Below, piece after piece: positions 53,270 through 61,485 of a stretch of 64,000 nt of DNA (positions are counted from its first letter, which is position 1; the number at the start of each line of letters is the position of its first letter). The stretch is from assembly GCA_036563615.1 (NCBI GenBank), contig DATCMB010000006.1, forward strand, positions 899,406-963,405, given 5' to 3'. The translations under genes were made by a program, and so were the position numbers. The notes below the pieces were generated by a model. That model searched no databases and was not told the origin of the DNA. It saw nothing but the letters and a program-made list of their open reading frames with translations. This DNA comes from Candidatus Binatia bacterium. GTDB taxonomy: Bacteria; Desulfobacterota; Binatia; UBA12015.

Positions 53270-53998
53270 CTAAGCTAATCTCGCGCGCAGGAATTCGATC
53301 GCGAGCCGTAGCGCGATGCGCGCCGTCTCGGGGCGGTAGGCATCGGGTCGGCGATCGTTGACGAAGGCGTGGCCCGCTCCTTCGAAGATGCGCACGTCGA
53401 AGGTCTTTCCGGCGTGGGCGAGGTCGCGTGCGAAAGCTTCGACGTCGGCGCGCGGAATGAGGTCGTCGTCCGCGCCGAACAGGCCGAGCAGGGGACAGCG
53501 TAGCTCCGCGGCCGTCTCGCGCGGCGGCGGCAGCTTGTGCGGCGCGGGCGTGCGGTGCGTGAGCATTCCGTAGAAGGACACGCAGGCGTCGAGGCCGTCG
53601 ACGCGGCACGCCGACATGGTCGCGTACTGCCCGCCCAGGCAGAAGCCGACGACGCCGACGCGTCCGGTCTCGGGTCGAGCGCGCAGATAGGCGACCGACG
53701 CGGCGACGTCGTGCACGACGCGCGCATCGGGGAGCGAATCGATCAGCGCGAAGACGGCCAGGTCGTCGAGCTGCGGCGTGCCTTCGCGGCTGTAGATGTC
53801 GAGCACCAGCGTGTGAAAGCCGGCGTCGGCGAACTTCGCTGCGAGCTCGCGATACAATGGCCAGATGCCGCGCACGTCCGGGATCAGGACGAGCCCCGGA
53901 GACGGCGAGCGCTGCGCGGCGTGAAGCACGCCGCGGATGCGCTCGGCTCCGGCTGGGATCTGAACCTCGACACCACTCTCGATTGTCTGCGGCTGCAT
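53270..53998 (-). CDS. Dienelactone hydrolase family protein
   Basis: 242 aa alpha/beta hydrolase with a Cys nucleophile, C120 in GFCLGG, followed by GADDDLIPRADV (Asp) and GAGHAFVND (His), the DLH catalytic triad. No signal, cytoplasmic. Family members hydrolyse dienelactones in chloroaromatic breakdown but many have other ester substrates. The gene stands between repeat units R1 and R2, which also hold opposed TTGAC elements. Confidence 0.92.
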   Translation of the reverse strand: MQPQTIESGVEVQIPAGAERIRGVLHAAQRSPSPGLVLIPDVRGIWPLYRELAAKFADAGFHTLVLDIYSREGTPQLDDLAVFALIDSLPDARVVHDVAASVAYLRARPETGRVGVVGFCLGGQYATMSACRVDGLDACVSFYGMLTHRTPAPHKLPPPRETAAELRCPLLGLFGADDDLIPRADVEAFARDLAHAGKTFDVRIFEGAGHAFVNDRRPDAYRPETARIALRLAIEFLRARLA

Positions 53999-54020
53999 GT
54001 CGTTGCTCTTCTATGTATGC

Positions 54021-54044
54021 GGCGTCAAGAAAAATAGTTGACGC
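54021..54044. repeat. Repeat unit R2 upstream of the hydrolase gene
   Basis: GGCGTCAAG, six bases (AAAAAT), then AGTTGACGC. The arms GCGTCAA and TTGACGC form a perfect seven-base inverted repeat across nine bases. It sits 22 bases upstream of the hydrolase start and 123 bases upstream of the ComEA-like start, in the divergent gap. TTGACG is present on both strands, resembling back-to-back -35 boxes. Confidence 0.5.
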
Positions 54045-54167
54045 TACTTCGGAAGACGCCTACGCAGGGGCCACCTCACGCATCGTCCCCCCGCGATGCC
54101 GACATGGACCGCGGCGAGCGTCGCCGCATGACGGGCGCAGACGGCGATCTGCGCAAGGTGGTGGAGC

Positions 54168-54563
54168 ATGGAGCGATCGGAGGTACGGAAGGTTCGGTCG
54201 GGACGGGCGCTGTGGCGCGGGCTGCTGGCCGCCCTCGTCGTGACGGCGCTGTGGGCGTCGAGCGCGGACGCCGAGGAGAGCAAGCGCATCGACATCAACT
54301 CGGCGAGCGCCGAGGAGCTCGCGACGCTGCCCGGCGTCGGTCCGGCGAAGGCGGAGGCGATCATCGCCTACCGCGAGACGGCGCCCTTCAAGAGCCCGGA
54401 GGAGCTCGTCGAGGTGAAGGGGATCGGCGAGAAGCTCTACGCGCAGCTGAAGGACAAGATCACCGTCGGCGATCCGGCGGGCGGCGCGGCACGCGGCGGA
54501 TCGCCTGCGTCCGTCGCGGGTGACGCGAAGGCGGGACGCACGGCTGCGGCGGCGACGCGCTAG
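54168..54563 (+). CDS. ComEA-like helix-hairpin-helix protein
   Basis: 131 aa. A signal or anchor helix (about 13-33, GRALWRGLLAALVVTALWAS) precedes one tandem helix-hairpin-helix of the ComEA type, IDINSASAEELATLPGVGPA and FKSPEELVEVKGIGEKLYAQ. Periplasmic DNA binding during uptake is the family's role. The C-terminal 35 residues are Gly/Ala/Arg-rich and probably disordered. With comM it could be part of natural competence, though no comEC lies in the window. Confidence 0.88.
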   Translation: MERSEVRKVRSGRALWRGLLAALVVTALWASSADAEESKRIDINSASAEELATLPGVGPAKAEAIIAYRETAPFKSPEELVEVKGIGEKLYAQLKDKITVGDPAGGAARGGSPASVAGDAKAGRTAAAATR

Positions 54564-54724
54564 GGCCGCGCGTCGCGTGGGTGACGGCGCCCTGCGGCCG
54601 GTGGGTGCGGCCGTGTGCGGAGCGGTGGTGGGCGAGGGAGCGCTCGCCGGCGCGTGGGGCGCCGTCGCCGGGGCTTCGGTCACGGCACCATCGGTGCGGC
54701 GATGGTCGGTCGCGAGACCGTCGA

Positions 54725-55177
54725 TCACCCGGACGCTCCCGCCTTGCGCTCGGCCTCGGCCTTGAACTCGTGCACGGAGTCGCGCAGCGCCTGGCGCTCG
54801 ATCATGCGGCGCAGCGGCCCCGGCACCCAGAAGCCGAGGTCGACCGCCTGGCGGCAGGTCGCGCGCGTGCGGTTCGGCGCGATGGGCTCGAACTCGTAGC
54901 TGCCCGTGATGCTCGTCACGTCGCCCTCGACGAGGTGCCAGTCGGCGCGGCGCGGGACGTCGTACTCGTACTGGAGGACGTAGCGCACGTTGCGGATCTT
55001 CATGTCGAGCGTCATCTCGACGACCCGGGCGCGGCCGTCCGCGTCGCGCTCGAGCACCTTGCAGGCGGTGACGGGACCGCTCCACGCCGGGTAGCGGTCG
55101 AAGTCGAGCAGCACGTCCCAGCACTGCTCGACGCTTGCCTCGATCTCCGTCGTGTAGCTCTGTTCCGCTTCGGCCAT
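54725..55177 (-). CDS. SRPBCC-fold protein (CoxG/START-like)
   Basis: 150 aa from ATG 55177. TTEIEASVEQCWDVLLDFDR then YPAWSGPVTACKVLE is the START-like beginning, with a long C-terminal helix (RMIERQALRDSVHEFKAEAE). It likely binds a hydrophobic ligand. No partner domain. Convergent with the ComEA-like gene and divergent from the epimerase gene by about 205 bases. Confidence 0.85.
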   Translation of the reverse strand: MAEAEQSYTTEIEASVEQCWDVLLDFDRYPAWSGPVTACKVLERDADGRARVVEMTLDMKIRNVRYVLQYEYDVPRRADWHLVEGDVTSITGSYEFEPIAPNRTRATCRQAVDLGFWVPGPLRRMIERQALRDSVHEFKAEAERKAGASG

Positions 55178-55382
55178 CGTGTCCTCCCGGGCGGGGGCCT
55201 TCTCACCGGCTCGGCGTCGAGTCAAGGTGTGCGGTCGCACGCGTGCCGGACGTCGCGGTGTCGGCGCGGGCTGCGGAGCGGTGCCGGGGCCGCGCTGCGT
55301 AGGCGGGGCGCGACGGTCGCGAGCGAGCGACGTCTGCGTCGTCCGGATTGACGCTCTTTCGCCTCGATGCGAGGAAGCTCGC

Positions 55383-56402
55383 GTGGCGGACGAAGCAGCT
55401 GTTCCTTCCGGCGCGACCGCTACGAGCAAGCGCCGACGCGTGCGTCGGCGTCCGCGCGTCGGCGGCGTCGTCGCCGTCACCGGGATCCACGGCTGGCTCG
55501 CGCGCGGCCTCCTGCGACGCCTCGAGGAGGACGACCGCTACACACGCCTCGTCCTGATCGACGTGCGCGCGCCGAGCAAGCCCGTGCGACGCTCGGTGTT
55601 CCACCAGGTCGATCTCACCGAGCCGCTGGCCGACGCCGTGCTCGCGCACGTGCTGCGTGCGGAGCAGGTCGAGACGGTCGTGCACCTCGCGTTGCGCGAG
55701 TCGCCGCAGCCGCTCGCGGACGGCGCGCACGAGCTCGAGACCGTCGGCACGATGTTCCTGCTCAACGCCGCGGCGGACTGCATCGGTCGCGGCACGCCGC
55801 TCCGCGCGCTGGTCTCGGTGACCTCCGCGATGGTGTACGGCGCGAGCGCGCGCAACCCGGCGTACCTCTCCGAGGACCACCCCCTGCGCGGCGCCGTCCA
55901 CGGCGGCTTCGTCGCCGACAAGGTCGACGTCGATCTCCAGCTTCAGGAGTTCCGCCGGCAGTTCGGGCTGCCGGTCTGCGTGCTGCGCCCGTGCTGGACG
56001 GCGACGGACCGGTCGTCGATCGCGGTGCGTCTGCTGCGGCAGTCGCCATCGTTCAGCGTCCTGGGCTTCGATCCCTTGATGCAGCTTCTGCACGGCGACG
56101 ATCTGCTCGACGTGCTCAAGCGCGCCGTCGATCGTCCGGCCGACGGCTCGTTCAACGTCGCGGGTCGCGGCGTCCTGCCGCTCTCCGCGCTGTTCAAGAT
56201 CGCGGGGCGCGTGCCGCTCTCGCTGCCCGGGCCCATCGCGAATGCGACGGCGGAGCTGCTGTGGCGCTCGTACGGCGTCGGCATCGGCTTGCCGCTCGAT
56301 TTCGTGCGCTACGTGTGGGCGGTCGACGCGGAGTCCGTGGCGACCACCTTCGACGTCGTGCCGCGCTACTCGACGCGCGAGGTGGCGGCGAGCCTCGCGT
56401 GA
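55383..56402 (+). CDS. Epimerase-like SDR with altered catalytic Tyr
   Basis: 339 aa from GTG 55383 (GAGGAAG upstream). The N-terminal 27 residues are basic. Rossmann motif AVTGIHGWLARGLLRRLE, then LVLIDVRAP. The active-site Ser/Tyr region reads SVTSAMVYG and GGFVADKVD, so the usual YxxxK is FxxxK (F176, K180). The C-terminal part with FNVAGRGVLPLSALFKI is like nucleotide-sugar epimerases. Loss of Tyr suggests a non-catalytic NAD(P) sensor or a changed reaction. Confidence 0.82.
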   Translation: MADEAAVPSGATATSKRRRVRRRPRVGGVVAVTGIHGWLARGLLRRLEEDDRYTRLVLIDVRAPSKPVRRSVFHQVDLTEPLADAVLAHVLRAEQVETVVHLALRESPQPLADGAHELETVGTMFLLNAAADCIGRGTPLRALVSVTSAMVYGASARNPAYLSEDHPLRGAVHGGFVADKVDVDLQLQEFRRQFGLPVCVLRPCWTATDRSSIAVRLLRQSPSFSVLGFDPLMQLLHGDDLLDVLKRAVDRPADGSFNVAGRGVLPLSALFKIAGRVPLSLPGPIANATAELLWRSYGVGIGLPLDFVRYVWAVDAESVATTFDVVPRYSTREVAASLA

Positions 56403-56511
56403 CGCATCGCGCGCTCGGCGCGCTTGACGCTACGCACCGACCCGTGTCGTGCGCGTGGAGAAGCGCGCATCGGTTCTTGTCCGGGATGCGAGCGGCCGCT
56501 AGAGTCGGCGC

Positions 56512-57606
56512 GTGACGAAGGTGCGCACCGTCGAATGGCGACGCGGGCGCGTGGTCATGCTCGACCAGCGCTTGTTGCCGAACCGCGAGGTCTACCGGAT
56601 TTATCGTGACGCGAGCGACGTGATGCGCGCGATCAAGGAGCTCGTGATCCGCGGTGCTCCGGCGATCGGCGTCGCGGCGGCGATGGGGATCGCGCTCGGC
56701 GCGCGATCGCTGTCGGCGGATCGCTTCGCTCGTGACTTCGAGAAGCTGTGCCGCGGGTTCGCCGCGACGCGTCCGACCGCGGTGAACCTCTTCTGGGCGA
56801 TCGAGCGCATGCGTCGCGTCGTGCGCGAGAACGCACAGCGGCCGGTCGACACGCTGCGGACGCTGCTCGAGCGCGAAGCGCTCGCGATCTACCGGGAGGA
56901 TCTCGAAGCGAACCGCAGGCTCGCGGAGTACGGCGCCGCGCTGCTGCCGCGGAAGTGCACCGTGCTCACGCACTGCAACGCCGGCGGTCTCGCGACGGCG
57001 GGGATCGGCACCGCGCTCGGCGTGATCGTCGCGGCGCGCGACACCGGCAAGCGCATCGCGGTGTTCGCCGACGAGACGCGACCCGTCCTGCAGGGCGCGC
57101 GCTTGACGGCGTGGGAGCTCCGCCGGGAGCGCATTCCGGTCACCGTGATCACGGACAACATGGCCGGCCACTTCATGCAGCGTGGGAAGATCGACGCCGT
57201 GATCGTCGGCACGGACCGCACCGCGGCGAACGGCGACGTTGCGAACAAGATCGGAACGTACGCCGTCGCGGTGCTCGCGGCGCGGCACAAGATCCCGTTC
57301 TACGTCGCGGCTCCGACCAGCTCGATCGATCTCAACTGTCGCAGCGGCGACAAGATCCCGATCGAGGAGCGCGACCCCGAAGAGGTGTCGCACGTGAACG
57401 GCAAGATGCTCACGCCGCGCGGCGTCAAGATCGCAAATCCCGCGTTCGACGTCACGCCGCACCAGCTGGTCACGGCGATCATCACCGAGAACGGCGTCGC
57501 GCGACCGCCGTACACCAAGTCGCTGCCTAGGCTGGTGCGCGGCGGGACGCCGCGGCGCGCGGACGACGAGGCGCTCGGGAAGCGCGGGCGTCGCCAGTCG
57601 AAGTAG
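56512..57606 (+). CDS. mtnA: Methylthioribose-1-phosphate isomerase
   Basis: 364 aa from GTG 56512. Isomerises 5-methylthioribose-1-phosphate in methionine salvage. [20 protein letters not shown], the catalytic Cys C155 in [13 protein letters not shown], Asp D235 in [18 protein letters not shown] and [10 protein letters not shown] are the family's signatures. A basic C-terminal tail of about 25 residues after PYTKSLPRL is not conserved and overlaps the convergent nagZ gene by 80 bases. Confidence 0.95.
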   Translation: MTKVRTVEWRRGRVVMLDQRLLPNREVYRIYRDASDVMRAIKELVIRGAPAIGVAAAMGIALGARSLSADRFARDFEKLCRGFAATRPTAVNLFWAIERMRRVVRENAQRPVDTLRTLLEREALAIYREDLEANRRLAEYGAALLPRKCTVLTHCNAGGLATAGIGTALGVIVAARDTGKRIAVFADETRPVLQGARLTAWELRRERIPVTVITDNMAGHFMQRGKIDAVIVGTDRTAANGDVANKIGTYAVAVLAARHKIPFYVAAPTSSIDLNCRSGDKIPIEERDPEEVSHVNGKMLTPRGVKIANPAFDVTPHQLVTAIITENGVARPPYTKSLPRLVRGGTPRRADDEALGKRGRRQSK

Positions 57607-58696
57607 TGCGCTCGTCGAGCCGCCGAGCCAGCCGTTCGAGCACGCGCGCGCCCTCGCCGGAGCGCAGGACGTCGTCGAGCGACTCCCGGGGGGCAGGGCG
57701 GCGTGCGAGCCAGCGTCGGATGGCGGCCACGCGCCGCTGCGCGTCGACGACCCGGCTCTCGGGAATTCGCCCCGAGCGGATCGCCCGCGTCAGCGCGGCC
57801 GCGGCTTCCCGTCCCGCCTCGAGCGACTGACACGCGAGCAGCAAATCGCACCCCGCTTGGAACGCTGCCACGGCAATGTCACCGATCGAGCCCACACCGT
57901 CGAGAGCATGCATCGACAGGTCGTCGCTGACGATGGCGCCCCGGAACCCCAGCTCGCGCCGGAGCAGTCCCCGCAGGATGCGCTTCGAGAGCGTCGCAGG
58001 TAGATCCGGATCGAGCGCCGTGTACCGCACGTGCGCCGTCATCAAGAGAGGGAGCTTCGCCGCGATCGCCCGCCGAAACGGCGCCAGCTCGACCCGTCGC
58101 AGCTGCCGTAGCGTCCGCCGAACCTCGGGAAGCGCCAGGTGCGAATCCAGGTCCGTGTCGCCGTGCCCCGGAAAGTGCTTCCCGCAGGGAAGGATGCCCG
58201 CTTCCTCGAGGCCACGCGCAAACGCGATCCCCAGCCGAGCCACGACGCCCGGCCGCGGCCCGAAGGAGCGATCGCCGATCACCGGATTGGCCGGGTTCGA
58301 GTCCACGTCGAGCACCGGCGCGAAGTCGCAATTGAACCCCGCCGCCGCCAGCTCGCGCCCCATCGCACGCCCGGCCGCGCGCGCAAGCGCCGCGCTGTTC
58401 GCTTCCCCGAAGCGACGCATCGGCGGCCACTCGGTGAAGGGCGCACGGAGGCGCGCGACGCGGCCGCCTTCTTGGTCGACGGCGATGAGGGCGGTGGGGC
58501 CGAGCACACCGCGCAGCGCGGACGTCGTCTCGAGTAGCTCGGGGACATCGTTGATGTTGCGACTGAACAACACGATGCCGGCTGGAGTGAGCGCGGCGAG
58601 TGTGTTGCGGAGTTGAGAGGAGATTCGGTGTTCGGGGATCCCGGTAATTACGAAAGTCGCTGGTTTGTTGGATGAGGTTAGCATGCGAAAGGGCAT
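57527..58696 (-). CDS. nagZ: Beta-N-acetylhexosaminidase NagZ (GH3)
   Basis: 389 aa from ATG 58696 (ATG 58684 also possible). Cuts GlcNAc-anhydroMurNAc peptides in peptidoglycan recycling. [46 protein letters not shown] (catalytic His/Asp dyad) and [10 protein letters not shown] (nucleophile D258 or D259) are complete. No signal peptide, consistent with cytoplasmic recycling. The last 26 residues (Arg/Ala/Pro-rich) come from the overlap with mtnA and may be dispensable. Confidence 0.93.
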   Translation of the reverse strand: MPFRMLTSSNKPATFVITGIPEHRISSQLRNTLAALTPAGIVLFSRNINDVPELLETTSALRGVLGPTALIAVDQEGGRVARLRAPFTEWPPMRRFGEANSAALARAAGRAMGRELAAAGFNCDFAPVLDVDSNPANPVIGDRSFGPRPGVVARLGIAFARGLEEAGILPCGKHFPGHGDTDLDSHLALPEVRRTLRQLRRVELAPFRRAIAAKLPLLMTAHVRYTALDPDLPATLSKRILRGLLRRELGFRGAIVSDDLSMHALDGVGSIGDIAVAAFQAGCDLLLACQSLEAGREAAAALTRAIRSGRIPESRVVDAQRRVAAIRRWLARRPAPRESLDDVLRSGEGARVLERLARRLDERTTSTGDARASRAPRRPRAAASRRAPA

Positions 58697-59302
58697 CCTA
58701 CTCGCCCGACATGGTTAGAGTTTGGCATTTAAGGCGCGAGTGCTCTTGCATGAGATGTCGCGATTTGTAACGCTGTGATCCATTCGATGGTCGTACAGGC
58801 ACAACAGAACGCCAGTGAGGAGCGACGGACCCCTGCGTCACCACTAAACTAGTTAGCTCACCGACCGCGCATTCCAGGCTTCTGTAGTTTCTTCAGGAGA
58901 AAAATCGCGTCGCAGTGCCTAACTACTAGACAGCTCGGAGCGCACGCGTGAACTCGCTCCGGAGGGGAGCCATTAGAGCTGCGACGAGGCACTATTCCAC
59001 TTTGTCTGCAACGTTTGCCCTGTGACAGGAGGGCGCGTCGCGACCTGTTTCCTTTCCAGGCCTCATGCGCTCGTACTTCGTGGCTGTTAGGTGCGGCGAC
59101 ATCTAGCATGAAGCCGGTAACCTTGTAAGTCCTCCGACTAGGTCTCGCGACGATGAGTCGGGCCGCTCCGTCAACCAAGGGCCACCACATTTGATGGCTA
59201 CTCGGTGTCGCGGTGCGATCGCAAAGGACTGATCGGGGAAGTCGAACGAAGGCGAGCGAGCGGATTGGCCCATCGAGTCAGAGGCATGCTATATCCTCGC
59301 AG
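58697..59302. other. 606-base gene-free region of lower GC
   Basis: No frame here has a recognisable product. A 110-codon frame on the minus strand (58858-59190) has no similarity I can see, no ribosome site and mixed composition. Compared with the rest of the window the stretch has runs such as CTAACTACTAG and many A/T bases, marking the start of the composition change. It includes the start-proximal promoters of nagZ and the ketoacyl synthase and may hold decayed coding DNA. Confidence 0.55.
59265..59295 (+). promoter_or_regulatory. Possible promoter of the ketoacyl synthase cluster
   Basis: TTGGCC (59265-59270) and TATATC (59290-59295) with a 19-base spacer. The -10-like box matches four of six positions. 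The predicted start would fall at about 59302, right at the ATG, so the message would be leaderless; no Shine-Dalgarno precedes that ATG. The long spacer lowers confidence. Confidence 0.4.
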
Positions 59303-60550
59303 ATGTCGCGGGCGGTGATCACGGGAGTGGGCTGCGTTACCCCGATCGGTATCGGGATGGCAGCCTTTGTAGAGGGGTTGAGGGCGGGCCGCTCCGGAAT
59401 CGGGCGACTCACCATCTGTGATCCGGCAACGTTCAACTGTCGAGTTGCCGCGGAAGTGCGCGACTTTGATCCGCTCGCCTTCATGGATCTGCGCGAAGCA
59501 CGCACCCTGCCTCGTGCGGCGCAGTATGCGCTCGCGGCAACACGGCTGGCCCTCGAGCACGCAGGAATCACGTCATTTCGGGATCCCCGTCGGGTGGGAG
59601 TGCTCATTGGCACTTCCTCAGGGACGCTTGCTTACGCACTCGAGCAGTACGCGATTTTCCTGGAAAGAGGGGTGCGACGGTTACATCCGTCGTCGCCGGC
59701 TTATGCCCACAATGCCTGTATCGCGTCGGAGTGTGCAATCCAGGTAGGGGTTCATGGCCCTGTGATGACCTTATCAAGCGCCTGCACATCCTCCACGGAT
59801 GCTATCGGCCTGGGTGCGAGACTGATTGAGCAGGGAGTCGTCGATCTCTTGCTTGTCGGTGGCGCAGAAGCACCCCTAATATCGTCGGTCTTTGCTTCGT
59901 TCGATCGACTCTGCATGATGCCGCGTTCCTATAATGAAGTGCCTGAGCAAGCGGCGCGCCCATTCGATAGCCGAAGGGAAGGTTTAGTTCTTGGCGAGGG
60001 GGCCGTGATGTTCGTATTGGAAAACCACGATAATGCGCGCAGGCGAGGGCAAAAGTCGCTGGCAGCTGTCGCGGGTTACGGCGCCACGTGCGATGCATAT
60101 TCCCATTTTCACCAGAAGCCGGGCGGTGAGGATGCGATTCGAGCCGTGCAGGAGGCATTTGCGGCAGCTGGACTCTCGCCTGAGTCGGTCGACTTCGTAA
60201 GCGCGCATGGAACGGGAACTCGTGAGAACGATCCGTTTGAGACGAGCGTTCTGCGGGCGGTGTTGGGGTCGAGAGTCAGCGAAGTTCCGGTCAGCGCATC
60301 GAAGTCTCAATGTGGTCACCTTCTTGGCGCGTCGGGTGCGGTAGCCGCGGCGTGTGTCGTGGCAAGCATAATTGGAGACTTCTTGCCGGCGACGCTGAAT
60401 CTCGACGACCCTGATCCAGAGTGCGATCTATTTCATGTCAGGGGAGCGGCTCGTTCCGGTCGGATCAACGTCGCTTTGTGTACGAGCTTTGGCTTTGGAT
60501 CACGTAACGCTGCTCTAATTATTCAAAGGACTGATGATGTCTACAGTTGA
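59303..60550 (+). CDS. Beta-ketoacyl-ACP synthase (KAS II-like)
   Basis: 415 aa from ATG 59303, chosen because it gives the standard MSRAVITGVGCVTPIGIG N-terminus. Catalytic triad C161 (LSSACTSSTDAIG), H302 (SAHGTGTREND) and H339 (KSQCGHLLGA), with K334. Condenses an acyl chain with malonyl-ACP. Sequence and length are those of FabF-like enzymes, but codon usage is A/T-richer than the rest of the window. The ACP gene starts within its last codons. Confidence 0.93.
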   Translation: MSRAVITGVGCVTPIGIGMAAFVEGLRAGRSGIGRLTICDPATFNCRVAAEVRDFDPLAFMDLREARTLPRAAQYALAATRLALEHAGITSFRDPRRVGVLIGTSSGTLAYALEQYAIFLERGVRRLHPSSPAYAHNACIASECAIQVGVHGPVMTLSSACTSSTDAIGLGARLIEQGVVDLLLVGGAEAPLISSVFASFDRLCMMPRSYNEVPEQAARPFDSRREGLVLGEGAVMFVLENHDNARRRGQKSLAAVAGYGATCDAYSHFHQKPGGEDAIRAVQEAFAAAGLSPESVDFVSAHGTGTRENDPFETSVLRAVLGSRVSEVPVSASKSQCGHLLGASGAVAAACVVASIIGDFLPATLNLDDPDPECDLFHVRGAARSGRINVALCTSFGFGSRNAALIIQRTDDVYS

Positions 60551-60803
60551 CGAACGAGCGATCGAAGATGTGGTGCTTGAGATTCTGTCCATGGAACTGA
60601 AAGAGCCGGCAGAACGTATCGTTCAGGCGAGGTCGCTGAAGAAAGAGCTTGGAATGGATTCTATCGCTGCCGCGAATGCTATCTTTACGCTGGAGGATCG
60701 ATACGGCATCGAAATCGAGCTTGAGGAGGGGGACGCTGTAGATTCCTTTCGCGATATTATTAACGTCGTGAGGCGCGCATTGGTTCGAGCGCCTGTAGCG
60801 TAG
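60537..60803 (+). CDS. Acyl carrier protein
   Basis: 88 aa from ATG 60537, six bases after AAAGGA (an ATG three bases earlier is too close). The phosphopantetheine Ser is S42 in LGMDSIAAANAIF, with SxxAANAI replacing the usual DSLDxVE. Acidic helices IEDVVLEILSMELKE and FTLEDRYGIEIELEEG complete the fold. The DSIAAAN variant is seen in specialised ACPs rather than the fatty-acid-synthesis one, so it probably serves its own synthase. One sampled line in this gene is 31/60 G+C. Confidence 0.9.
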   Translation: MSTVDERAIEDVVLEILSMELKEPAERIVQARSLKKELGMDSIAAANAIFTLEDRYGIEIELEEGDAVDSFRDIINVVRRALVRAPVA

Positions 60804-60830
60804 GTCGAGTTTCGGAGTGATCGCGCTACC

Positions 60831-61478
60831 ATGCGGGGAGTGATCCTCGCGCGATTGATGCGCGCTTGGGCAGGTCGGATCGATGTTCTCGGTGCTGAGG
60901 GCGCGATCGACAAGTTGTCGTCGATTCGGGATCGCGCAGGCGCGGTCCCGTTGTTGTATTTTCACTGGACGATCGACGAGTTTCCGCGACTTGTCGTCGC
61001 ACAGCGGTTTCCGGAGGCGCTCGGACCGGATGTAAGCTACGTGACTGATGATACTATCGGCGGACGTCTCGGTCGCGATGTGCTGAACTGGTTGGGCTAC
61101 CGAACTCTCGCTTTCAGAGTTTCGCACCCAGCCTATCGAGTTGCTGACTTGAAGAGAATCTTGGCTGCGCCGGGAAGTGTCAGTATCTCAGCGGATGGCC
61201 GTGGTCCTTACGGTGCAGTGCACAGTGGCCTTCCGCAGTTGGCGATTCGCAAGAATGCGATCGCAGTGCCGGTGTCAGTAGTCTCTTCGAGCGCGGTCTA
61301 CTTCGGTCGCCCGGGGCCGATGGCCGTGCCCCACTTGGGGGCAAAGGTGGCGATCTCAATAGGTGAGCCGATTTCTCCGGAGTCCATCAAGGATGGTGGG
61401 CCGGGTGTGCTCCAAGGCGCGCTGATGAAGGCACGATTGGCGGGATTGTCAATCTTGTGGGCACAGCGAAGTAGCTAG
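60831..61478 (+). CDS. DUF374-like lysophospholipid acyltransferase
   Basis: 215 aa. LLYFHWTIDEFPRLVVAQ carries the His of LPLAT-type enzymes, and SVSISADGRGPYGAVHSGLP followed by QLAIRKNAIAVPVSVVSS matches the PDGxRGP and PVSF pattern of DUF374 acyltransferases. It should move an acyl group from ACP or CoA to a lipid head. GGAGTGA lies 11 bases upstream. Placed 27 bases after the ACP, it is the likely consumer of the KS-ACP product. Confidence 0.68.
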   Translation: MRGVILARLMRAWAGRIDVLGAEGAIDKLSSIRDRAGAVPLLYFHWTIDEFPRLVVAQRFPEALGPDVSYVTDDTIGGRLGRDVLNWLGYRTLAFRVSHPAYRVADLKRILAAPGSVSISADGRGPYGAVHSGLPQLAIRKNAIAVPVSVVSSSAVYFGRPGPMAVPHLGAKVAISIGEPISPESIKDGGPGVLQGALMKARLAGLSILWAQRSS

Positions 61479-61485
61479 CGGATCG

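Noticed and set aside
58850..58857. AACTAGTT palindrome in the low-GC gap
   Set aside because: Eight bases only, and no second copy or flanking structure that would make it an end of a mobile element.
58858..59190. 110-codon minus-strand frame in the low-GC gap
   Set aside because: No family resemblance, no ribosome site, and a patternless composition; treated as non-coding or decayed.
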